64,000 nucleotides of DNA from Planctomycetes bacterium syqfu (GTDB lineage Bacteria > Planctomycetota > Phycisphaerae > Phycisphaerales > Phycisphaeraceae): NCBI GenBank assembly GCA_020974905.1, contig CP087563.1:558001-622000 (forward strand). The letters are read 5' to 3'. The notes beneath the pieces are model-generated. The model saw nothing but the letters and a program-made list of their open reading frames with translations. It was not told where the DNA came from and did not search any database. Positions 1 through 7,413 of this stretch are shown in pieces. Positions within the stretch are counted from its first letter, which is position 1. Every line of letters begins with the position of its first letter. The position numbers and the translations under genes are program-made.

Positions 1-771
1 TGCCAAGGGGATGTTTCCCATGGAACCAATGAAAGTCGCAGCAGCGACAAAGGGAGCGATCGCAGCATTCTCCAGTGCTACCAGGAAACTGTCGGGATGT
101 GCTTTGGCGGTCTCTGCCAAAAACAAAGTCTTCCAAAAGGTCTGGGGAATGAAGACAGCAACAATTCCTGCGACAGTGAATCCGATGAGGATCTCCTGCC
201 AAACCATCTGCCATTCCATGACAAACTTGTTACCAACCTTGCTCCATCCCTCGAAACTACTGATTCGTTTTTTCCAGTCAAAGTCATCCGTGGAATCTTT
301 GTCTCCAGCTTCGACTTTATCTCTCGCATCCTTGAGCCATGCTTTGGGATAGGTCAGGTAGATCAAGATACTGCTGACGACAATCAGCAGCAGTCCGCCG
401 ACAATCTCAGCGACGAGAAATTGCCAACCCAGAAAAATGAGAATCAATGCGCCAAGTTCAATGACAAGATTGGTTGAAGCAAACATGAATGCGATCGCAC
501 AAATGAAATGAGCGCCTTTTTTCACCAATGCCCTTGCAGCGGAGAGAGCTGCAAACGAACAGGAACTGGAGATCATCCCAAACAGTGAAGCAAGGCTGAT
601 ACTCGTTGGATCGGCATCCCCCATTTTTGAAGCCAATCTGGAGCGTGGGACGAACACTTGAATCATCGCACTGATGGTGTAACCCAGCACAAAGGCCCAT
701 CCAGCTTTCCAAAAAAAACCAACTGATGTTCGAACAGCATCTCCCGATTGAATCCATATGTCATGTATCAC
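1..771 (-). CDS. Permease of the YraQ/DUF318 (ArsP_1-like) family, 3' end cut by window edge
   Basis: The minus strand is open from a GTG at 771 to the left edge without a stop, so the C-terminus lies outside the window. The 257 visible codons contain hydrophobic segments, the family-typical SSSCSFAALS stretch near residue 65-75, a charged cytoplasmic loop (about residues 135-180) and, at the edge, ENAAIAPFVAAATFIGSMGN, which matches the second repeat of PF03773 permeases. An AGGGA ribosome site lies nine bases before the GTG; an in-frame TGA lies just upstream, so no earlier start is possible. Such permeases are linked to metalloid or organic-arsenical export, but substrate cannot be told here. 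The next gene is on the same strand about 200 bases upstream and looks unrelated. Family call is fairly sure, function is not. Confidence 0.75.
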   Translation of the reverse strand, partial: MIHDIWIQSGDAVRTSVGFFWKAGWAFVLGYTISAMIQVFVPRSRLASKMGDADPTSISLASLFGMISSSCSFAALSAARALVKKGAHFICAIAFMFASTNLVIELGALILIFLGWQFLVAEIVGGLLLIVVSSILIYLTYPKAWLKDARDKVEAGDKDSTDDFDWKKRISSFEGWSKVGNKFVMEWQMVWQEILIGFTVAGIVAVFIPQTFWKTLFLAETAKAHPDSFLVALENAAIAPFVAAATFIGSMGNIPLA

Positions 772-968
772 GACATCATTTCCCTGATTAATTCAGAATC
801 CCTTTCATCCAACTATAAGGGATATGTACTGAACGACCAAACAAAGATTGGTACATCCGGGTTAACGGTTATGATGTCGTGTTGTTTGAAAATGCAAAAA
901 ATCGCATCATGACCACAGGTAGCAGTCATGTATTTCTTTACACTTGGATTGCGAATCAATGCATTGGA

Positions 969-2456
969 TCAGTTGAGTTTGCTGTCGGAGATACGTGACG
1001 CGTAGGTGTCGATCAGGCCGTTGAGGTTTTCGGTTGCTGCTGTGAGCGCTTCGACATCGTTGCTTCTTGCAGCCTGTGCCATGCGTGTGATACCACCCTG
1101 TTCACCTACCAGCGTCAAGACGGTCGCAGCCTGCTGACGCGCCAATTGCGTTAAGGTGTCGGCTTTCTGGATCAGTTCAACCTGCTTGCGTTGGATGTTT
1201 TCATAGGCACTCTGGAATGTGGCACGTCGGTCAGCCATTAAGCGATGTTGCCCGCTGCTGGCGCGATTGAGAATTTTTTGATACTTATCCCCCATATCAT
1301 GCAGGACCATGATCATGCTGGCCTGCATATTCAATGCGGTGACTTGTTTGACGAGTACTTCGATATCAACCAATTGCTGCTCACTGCCGGAAGTCATCGA
1401 ACGTGCCTTGTTGAGCATATCCAGAGCATTGGACATTTCATCAAGGATATCATCAAACTCAGAGACAATATTCGTTGAAAAACGCTGCGTGATGGCGTTG
1501 AATTCATTGATGAATTGCTCTTCGCGTTTGGTCAGATCACCTGCTGCCTTGGTGTGTTCGTTCTCATTGGCTTTCTGACGCTCACTGGCTTCTTCGACCT
1601 GACGTTCAAGTGAGTCCATGAATTCGAGCGTAAAATCGATCCGTTCGGTGAGCATGATTCGTTGTGCGTTGAGATTGGCAAGCTGGGCATCTTCCACCTG
1701 GCGACGTGCATCCAGAATGGCAGCCTGTCGGTTCACAGCCGATGCATCATCCAGAAGCTTGTACTTTTCCTTGCCTTTTGCAACAAAGGCCCTGGACTTG
1801 ATCTGCTGGGCCTGAGTATTGAGCGCATCGATCTGTTTTTGCAGATCGTCCATGTTCTTTTTGTGTTCTTTGATTTCGTCATTGACCTTGTCGGCCTGCT
1901 TCTCAATTTTCTCAAGATCAACCGTCGTATCACGGAGGGTTTTCTTGATCTGAGCAATGAGCTTGCCATCATCAATGAACTTGTTCTTAGCCAGTGATTG
2001 ACTGCGACCGACTGCAACGAGATAGCTCATCATAACCACACTATCGGACGAAATGGCGGTCCATTGGTCGATCATCTGTCGCATCTGATAACGCGCAGAA
2101 GATGTCAGGATATCTGAAGCCAGTCGATAGGCGTCGACTTTCTGAATATTCGTGCCATTGGTGAAGATGGGTTGTAGTGCATCATGAGCGAGCTTGAGTT
2201 GCTCTTGACGATAAAATTCCATTGACTGTCGATTGGATTCAACATTCTGGTTGTTGCTAGCCGCAATGACCTGCTCGGGGGAGGCAGTCACATAGCCGAT
2301 CTCAGCATCGCGGAGTGCTTTGAAGACATTATTAAAATGCTCTTGGCCTTCGGACTGCCTTGCGGACTCCTGGTCACAACCGCCGGTGATCAACAGGACG
2401 GTAATAAGCAATAAGCTGATGATTCTCACGTGTTTTTTCCTGACTGGCTGTGGCAT
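969..2456 (-). CDS. Predicted lipoprotein with long coiled coil, function unknown
   Basis: The 495-residue product starts with a basic N-terminus, a hydrophobic stretch and TGGC at about residues 25-28, read as a slightly off-consensus lipobox, so it is probably an exported lipoprotein. Residues about 150-330 are rich in heptad-like K/E/Q/L patterns (for example KIEKQADKVNDEIKEHKKN), predicting an extended coiled coil; the remainder is also alpha-helical and Q/A rich. No enzyme motif was seen. It starts 17 bases after the stop of the CX4CH protein gene and is almost certainly co-transcribed with it, which suggests a shared envelope function. I do not recognise a family. Confidence 0.8.
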   Translation of the reverse strand: MPQPVRKKHVRIISLLLITVLLITGGCDQESARQSEGQEHFNNVFKALRDAEIGYVTASPEQVIAASNNQNVESNRQSMEFYRQEQLKLAHDALQPIFTNGTNIQKVDAYRLASDILTSSARYQMRQMIDQWTAISSDSVVMMSYLVAVGRSQSLAKNKFIDDGKLIAQIKKTLRDTTVDLEKIEKQADKVNDEIKEHKKNMDDLQKQIDALNTQAQQIKSRAFVAKGKEKYKLLDDASAVNRQAAILDARRQVEDAQLANLNAQRIMLTERIDFTLEFMDSLERQVEEASERQKANENEHTKAAGDLTKREEQFINEFNAITQRFSTNIVSEFDDILDEMSNALDMLNKARSMTSGSEQQLVDIEVLVKQVTALNMQASMIMVLHDMGDKYQKILNRASSGQHRLMADRRATFQSAYENIQRKQVELIQKADTLTQLARQQAATVLTLVGEQGGITRMAQAARSNDVEALTAATENLNGLIDTYASRISDSKLN

Positions 2457-2473
2457 TAACTTTCAGATGAATG

Positions 2474-3784
2474 TCAGTTGGCTGGCATAACGGGTGCTGC
2501 ATCCGTAGCAGACGCTGGGGTTGCGGAAATCGGAACCCGGTAATCAATCCCATAATCGGGTGCTGGCGAATAAAGACTTTGAATCCAGTCGCGAACCATC
2601 TGGTACTGCCTGTCTTCCTGTCCGCGTGTGAACGCAGCTTGCATGCCACGTACAGGTGGGTGTGGGAAGACGGAATCTTCGGGATTCATTCCAAATTGCA
2701 ACAGCAATGAACGTTGCGGATCAGCACGGTCGATCATGTCATATCGCGTCCCTGCCTTGGTCGCACCATAGCTGTTGAGAATATAGAAATTGGTGTAAAC
2801 AATTTGATCTGGCGATAAGCCGGGACGTCGGTTAAACAGAAATAGCCCACGTGCTTCAGTACCGCCATGACAGTCGGTTGTGGCGCAGCGATTGAGAATA
2901 TAAGTTCGGTGAATGACCTTAAAATCCTTGAAGACCTCCGGGTCTCCCAGCACACGGGCCTTGCTGTAAAAATCACGCGCCTTGGCACGGAAAATAACAG
3001 CCAATTGCTCATAGCCTTCCATGCGCAAAAAGCGGTCTTTCTCACGTCGATTTTCCGGCACGCCTTCTTTACCCAGATTGCTCTTGACGAAGTCCTCAAG
3101 ATCCGTCCGTTTGATCATCACGCGCGGCCGTTGATTGAGATTGACTTCGTAGACCTTGATCAGATCAATTTGTTCATCCGTCAGAGCTTCCTGCGGGACA
3201 GGGATCAAGGCATTGCTGTACTGTTGTTGATTGCTTTGCGAATTGCCAGTTTTGTTGGATGTCGCGTTCTGCGTGATCTTGGGCGTGACGGTTGTGACAG
3301 GCGTGACTTTGCGGACGGTTGTGTTGGGTGACTTGCTTGAATCGTCAGCCTGAAGCGTTCGTTTGCTGCGGACAATACGAAGAAGCAGCGGTACACGTTG
3401 ATCCGACGGGAAATCCTTATTCAGAGAAACCAGTTCCTTCTCGGTCAGGTCGTAGGCTTTCTTTTCCTGGTACAGCCATGAGGCAAGTTTGTAACGGCCT
3501 TCCAGATCGTCGTCTTTCAACTCACCACGTTTTTTCTTGTACTCCTGGGCAGGTGTGAGAATCTCATGGTATTTCTTGATATTCGACAAACTGTAACGCG
3601 TCTCAAGTCCAGCGACTTTGACAATGACATTTTGAGAGTTCTTTGAAACAAGCTCACCTGTAATGACAGTGTCATTCTTGAGCGTTAATTCAACTTCCAC
3701 CGCGCTGACGACATGCGGGACTACCCAAAGCAGTCCTAGGGTCAAAACAAGGTTGAGTCTGCACAGCAGATGGCATTGTCGCAT
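2474..3784 (-). CDS. Secreted protein with N-terminal Sm-like segment and a CX4CH haem-like motif
   Basis: The start is placed at ATG 3784, which has AAGGAG about ten bases upstream and opens with a clear signal peptide (MRQCHLLCRLNLVLTLGLLW, cleavage after VSA). An in-frame extension to 3955 would overlap the next gene and lacks a signal. The 436-residue product has a short beta-rich segment (LKNDTVITGELVSKNSQNV) like those many planctomycete proteins carry after the signal, a Q/N/T-rich linker, and later CATTDCHGG. The Cys-x4-Cys-His pattern is a variant c-type haem motif rather than CxxCH. Downstream residues mention no other haem sites. It forms an operon with the following lipoprotein gene. 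Periplasmic or surface location is likely; redox function is only a suggestion. Confidence 0.8.
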   Translation of the reverse strand: MRQCHLLCRLNLVLTLGLLWVVPHVVSAVEVELTLKNDTVITGELVSKNSQNVIVKVAGLETRYSLSNIKKYHEILTPAQEYKKKRGELKDDDLEGRYKLASWLYQEKKAYDLTEKELVSLNKDFPSDQRVPLLLRIVRSKRTLQADDSSKSPNTTVRKVTPVTTVTPKITQNATSNKTGNSQSNQQQYSNALIPVPQEALTDEQIDLIKVYEVNLNQRPRVMIKRTDLEDFVKSNLGKEGVPENRREKDRFLRMEGYEQLAVIFRAKARDFYSKARVLGDPEVFKDFKVIHRTYILNRCATTDCHGGTEARGLFLFNRRPGLSPDQIVYTNFYILNSYGATKAGTRYDMIDRADPQRSLLLQFGMNPEDSVFPHPPVRGMQAAFTRGQEDRQYQMVRDWIQSLYSPAPDYGIDYRVPISATPASATDAAPVMPAN

Positions 3785-3929
3785 CAGGATCGAACTCCTT
3801 GTGAATTCACGTGCCTGTTTATGACATAAGTATAAGGTGTCCGCAGAGGCTTGCAAAGTTGATCCGTCATATACTGATTGGTCTAAGCAGTCTGTAAAAA
3901 GTAACTTAGACCAACACGGCACACGAATA

Positions 3930-4346
3930 TCACTCGGTCGGATCGTCCTTGGCAAGCAGTTCCTGAGCCAGGGTGATCAGACGTTCAAGACGCACCGGCT
4001 TAAGCAGGTAGCCATCGACACCCAGACCAATGGCATATTGCTGATGACGCTTGCCTTCATTGGCGGTCACCATGATGATGCGCGGCGGATTTTCGATCTG
4101 CTTGATCTTTTCGACCACCAGGAAACCGCTGCGCTTGGGCAGCATCATGTCGAGCACGACCAGTTCCGGCGGATCGGTTTCACAGATGCGGACAGCCGAG
4201 TTGCCATCACCGCAAATCTGGGTCAGGGCACCTTCAGCCTGTAAAGCCTGATCGATGCTTTCCTGAACTTCGCGGTCGTCATCGACGATTAAAATCTTAC
4301 GGTCTTCCAAACGTAATTCGGCGGTGTCTGGGCTGATATTTTCCAT
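3930..4346 (-). CDS. Single-domain response regulator (CheY-like receiver)
   Basis: A 138-residue receiver with no output domain. KILIVDDDRE supplies the acidic pocket (about residues 18-27), VVLDMMLPKRSG the phospho-acceptor Asp near residue 66, MVTAN the switch Thr and LLKPVRL the conserved Lys-Pro. It would pass a phosphoryl group to, or bind, a partner protein rather than DNA. No histidine kinase is adjacent, so the partner is unknown. It lies on the same strand as the downstream CX4CH-protein gene with a gap of about 145 bases, so linkage is weak. Confidence 0.9.
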   Translation of the reverse strand: MENISPDTAELRLEDRKILIVDDDREVQESIDQALQAEGALTQICGDGNSAVRICETDPPELVVLDMMLPKRSGFLVVEKIKQIENPPRIIMVTANEGKRHQQYAIGLGVDGYLLKPVRLERLITLAQELLAKDDPTE

Positions 4347-4487
4347 GGTGTCTGTCTCGTATTTACTGTCAATCCGTTGTGTTTGTCGGCCTGTTGCAGG
4401 TCGCTTGGGGTGGGATTTTATTATCTCAGACCTGATGGAGACTGTAAAGCTGCCATCTTCAAAAACAGTCTCTATTTATCGTACATT

Positions 4488-5516
4488 TCAATAGGCAGTT
4501 GGTTGCGGCAGGCCCTGCATCAGCGAGTCTATCTCCTCCTGCGTCATCCATGGCAAGGATTCAAGGCTCCGACGCAAACCCGAGGGGAAGGGTTTATCCA
4601 ATCGTTCGTGACGTGGCCTGCTCTTCCAACGTCGGTGCATCCAGAAATATTGCTCGGGCGCCAGTCGGACCATGGATTCAATCGCACGCATGTACCTTGC
4701 TGTCACGTAGTAAAGCGGATCGCTCTGCGATTGCCAATCCTCGGGGTAAATGATGTCCGTTGCGCCGAGTTCAAAGCGCATCTGATCATTAAGTCGCATT
4801 GCATACCCGCAAACAATCGGCACATTTTTCTGGATCGCCAATAACCCAATCGACTTGTACGAACTGGCCAACTTCCCGAAAAAGGGGACGAAGATCCCTC
4901 GATCCCCGGCATTTTGATCTGCAATAAATGCCAACGCGCCACCGCCATCAAGCACTTCGATCATGCGGTCCGTCGCATCCCATTTGGTGATCAATCGCAG
5001 GCCACGCTTTTCGCGAATCCCCACCATCCAATCGTAAATCAACGGATTATCAAATGGGCGAGCGATGGCATCCATGTCGTAACCCATCAATGCCATCATC
5101 GTGCCCATGATCTCCCAGTTACCAAAGTGGCCGGTGACCATGATCACGGGCTTGCGTTGGTTAAGCATTTCAACCGCAGGGGCAATGGACGGGGCCTGCA
5201 CCACAGCAAGACTGCCCCATGAATCGGGATGCAGTGCACGCGGGCTATGCAGGATTTCCATAAAAAGTTTGACGAGGTTTTCGGTCACCTGTGCGGACAT
5301 CGTCATGCGCTGCTGCTCGGTGAGATGCGGCATGGCAAAGCCAAGGTTGTAGAGAATGCGGCGACGGTTCTTGGAGTCCAATCGATTAAACAGGCGCCCG
5401 ACCAGCGCGCCGAAGCGCATGTTCGACTGCTGAGGCCACATGCACAAGGTCATCTCAACCGCCCGGATAGCAAGATATTGCGACCACATTGCGGCCTTGG
5501 TCTTGGGCTTGGCCAT
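4488..5516 (-). CDS. LpxL/HtrB-family lysophospholipid (lipid A) acyltransferase
   Basis: The 342-residue product carries the family HX4E catalytic pair in TGHFGNWEIMG (about residues 127-137), followed by IADQNAGDRGIFVPFFG, the acceptor/second motif, in normal order and spacing. Length is close to the usual 300-330. It probably transfers a secondary acyl chain onto lipid A or a related amphiphile at the inner-membrane face. No strong N-terminal membrane anchor is obvious beyond residues 10-35. It stands alone, with a repeat element separating it from the coiled-coil gene upstream. Exact acceptor cannot be told from sequence. Confidence 0.88.
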   Translation of the reverse strand: MAKPKTKAAMWSQYLAIRAVEMTLCMWPQQSNMRFGALVGRLFNRLDSKNRRRILYNLGFAMPHLTEQQRMTMSAQVTENLVKLFMEILHSPRALHPDSWGSLAVVQAPSIAPAVEMLNQRKPVIMVTGHFGNWEIMGTMMALMGYDMDAIARPFDNPLIYDWMVGIREKRGLRLITKWDATDRMIEVLDGGGALAFIADQNAGDRGIFVPFFGKLASSYKSIGLLAIQKNVPIVCGYAMRLNDQMRFELGATDIIYPEDWQSQSDPLYYVTARYMRAIESMVRLAPEQYFWMHRRWKSRPRHERLDKPFPSGLRRSLESLPWMTQEEIDSLMQGLPQPTAY

Positions 5517-5548
5517 GGTTAAAAGTGCTCTCCAGCGTGATTTTCTTT

Positions 5549-5681
5549 ACCACAGAGACACAAAGTCACAGAGGTAAAACACCGAGATTTAAATGGTCAT
5601 TCAATCCCCACCAGTAACATCGTCCTAATGTCAAAATCAGAAATCTCTGTCTTGAACTCGGTGTCTCTGTGACTCTGTGGT
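5549..5681. repeat. Dispersed inverted repeat, copy A (ACCACAGAG...CTCTGTGGT)
   Basis: Outer arms ACCACAGAGACACAAAGTCA (5549) and the inverse of ACCACAGAGTCACAGAGACA (ending 5681) enclose a spacer; a nested pair CACCGAG / CTCGGTG sits inside. The right half (CTGTCTTGAACTC then CTCTGTGACTCTGTGGT) is nearly identical to the right half of copy B at 9270-9354. It lies between two minus-strand genes and could fold as a long hairpin, possibly ending transcription of the coiled-coil gene. Confidence 0.8.
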
Positions 5682-5701
5682 GGATTCCCTCACGCAACGT
5701 C

Positions 5702-7090
5702 TTAGCGTTTGTAGTAACCGACCATCGACAGGAAGCGATTCTGGTTGAGGATCGGGATCGACAATTCCTTGGCCTGCTTGACGAGTCCGAAGTAGGCCTC
5801 GTAACGCTTCATGGCCTTGGCGTGGCGTTCGATGGCCGTTGGGTCCACTTCGTCTTCTGCCGGTGCCTGAGGGAACGCAGGTTCCTGACCGAGAATCAGG
5901 AAGTCCACGTCGTAAGTCAGCTTGGGATTGTCGCCCTGCTGCGTGGCATCAGAGACGAGAATGCCGCCCCACTTGAGGATCATGTTCTCAACACGACGAC
6001 GGTCGGTCACTGATAACTGGCCGATTTGATCAAGGTCAAATTCGCCATAAACGAAGAACTTGAACTTGAGTTCCGGATCGTAGATCAGGTTGGCAATAAG
6101 ATCACCGGTGAAGATCTGTTCATTGTCGGGGATACGAACCACGCGGGCGACACTGGTGGTTTCAAAGACGTTGATGACTTCGATGGTAGCCTTACCGCGG
6201 TAGTTGCCTTCGTTGTCTTTGACCACGCCGATTTTCGGATCGTAGATTTCAAACGTCATGCCGGGGATGACATGGCTTGATTGTCCGAGGTCGATGTAGA
6301 CTGCGTTCTGTTCGACGAGAATTGAAGCAACTTTACCATCAACCAACGTGGATGGGTCGATGTTGGCTTCCTGGCTCACGCGACCGGAGTGCTGACTTTC
6401 CAGACGGGCGATGCGTTGTTTATAGACTTCGATTTCAGACTTAAGCTGACCTTCGAGACTGTTGAACTTGGCTTTTTCGTCCTTGGCTTGATCACGTACT
6501 TTGGCAAGCTGCGAAGCGATGGACTTCTGTTCGCGTTCCGCCTTTTGCTGGAAAGCTTCATAGTCCTTCTCAAGCTTATCCAACTGTGCTTTGAGTTTGT
6601 TGACGGAGTTGCGGTATTCGTTTTCGACCTGGTTTTTGGCGGTCTCAGCAGCAGAAGCACGGCGCGTTGCCGTATCATACTTCTTGTTCAGTTCGTTCTG
6701 CAGTTCCTTTGCAGACTGTTCTTCAGCACGCAGACGTTCGATTTCAGGAATCAAAGCTTTGACTTCCAGGGCTTTCATGCGTCCGTCGATACCTTCGATG
6801 GGCGTTTCAGCCAAACCGATGAACCCCTTGAGTTGGCTGTTGACTTCCATCAATTCGCCGACGACGGATTTATTCTGATTCTGAAGCATGCCCCGAATCA
6901 CGTCATTGCCTGAACGCTCTGACGGACGGACATACCGATCGAGTTCCACAGATGCACTTTGTGCCTGCTGCTGGGCAACTTCAATCTTGGTATAGAAAAG
7001 AATTGCAAAAACCAAGCTGGTTAAAAATGCAATCCCCAACAGAACGATGGCCCAAATAGATCCACTTGAACCGCCACCTGAGCGCGCCAT
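5702..7090 (-). CDS. Membrane-anchored coiled-coil protein with BRCT-like C-terminal domain
   Basis: Start placed at ATG 7090 because AAGGAG precedes it by eight bases and it opens with MARSGGGSSGSIWAIVLLGI, a short cytoplasmic tail then one membrane segment (about residues 10-32); a longer in-frame start at 7177 lacks these. Residues 40-255 are charged heptad-rich coiled coil, residues 260-340 beta-rich (VDGKVASILVEQNAVYIDLG), and the last about 110 residues carry FFVYGEFD ... MILKWGGILVSD ... VDFLILGQEP, the order of elements in a BRCT fold (strand, helix, GG turn, D-[FY]-L-I/V-x-G). The BRCT resemblance is by eye. Function unknown; envelope or chromosome-envelope scaffold are options. Confidence 0.82.
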   Translation of the reverse strand: MARSGGGSSGSIWAIVLLGIAFLTSLVFAILFYTKIEVAQQQAQSASVELDRYVRPSERSGNDVIRGMLQNQNKSVVGELMEVNSQLKGFIGLAETPIEGIDGRMKALEVKALIPEIERLRAEEQSAKELQNELNKKYDTATRRASAAETAKNQVENEYRNSVNKLKAQLDKLEKDYEAFQQKAEREQKSIASQLAKVRDQAKDEKAKFNSLEGQLKSEIEVYKQRIARLESQHSGRVSQEANIDPSTLVDGKVASILVEQNAVYIDLGQSSHVIPGMTFEIYDPKIGVVKDNEGNYRGKATIEVINVFETTSVARVVRIPDNEQIFTGDLIANLIYDPELKFKFFVYGEFDLDQIGQLSVTDRRRVENMILKWGGILVSDATQQGDNPKLTYDVDFLILGQEPAFPQAPAEDEVDPTAIERHAKAMKRYEAYFGLVKQAKELSIPILNQNRFLSMVGYYKR

Positions 7091-7317
7091 AAACCGACTC
7101 CTTAATGCGTGGGAACAGGTTATCCATCCCTGTAGGTTTGTAAGTGTCTTAGGTTTCGACTGTTTCGTCAAGCTCAAAGCATGACCGGCTAGCGGTCAAA
7201 ATGTCACAAACCACTGATTTGCTCAGTTTGAGGGAGAATTTGGTCTTTAATATAGCATCTGACAAGTTATTTTGCACTGGTTTTCTGAACGTGCTTGGAT
7301 TTACACAATCTATATGA

Positions 7318-7385
7318 GGGGCTAGGGTTTGTTGATCTGTAACCTATTGGTTTTGACGATGACATTCTGTCTTTTGCCTAGCCCC
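7318..7385. repeat. 68-bp inverted-repeat element GGGGCTAGG...CCTAGCCCC
   Basis: Perfect 9-base inverted arms (7318-7326 and 7377-7385) flank a spacer that includes a smaller GGTT...AACC pair (7326-7344). It lies in the 323-base gap (7091-7413) between two minus-strand genes, where no gene was seen. It may be a processing or termination hairpin, a small structured RNA, or a tiny mobile remnant; nothing decides between them. Confidence 0.5.
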
Positions 7386-7413
7386 AAGCTCCTGGTCGCT
7401 AGTCCGTTGCCCA

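Noticed and set aside
97-477. Plus-strand open frame in the permease region
   Set aside because: It is the opposite strand of the permease gene; its residues lack any family pattern.
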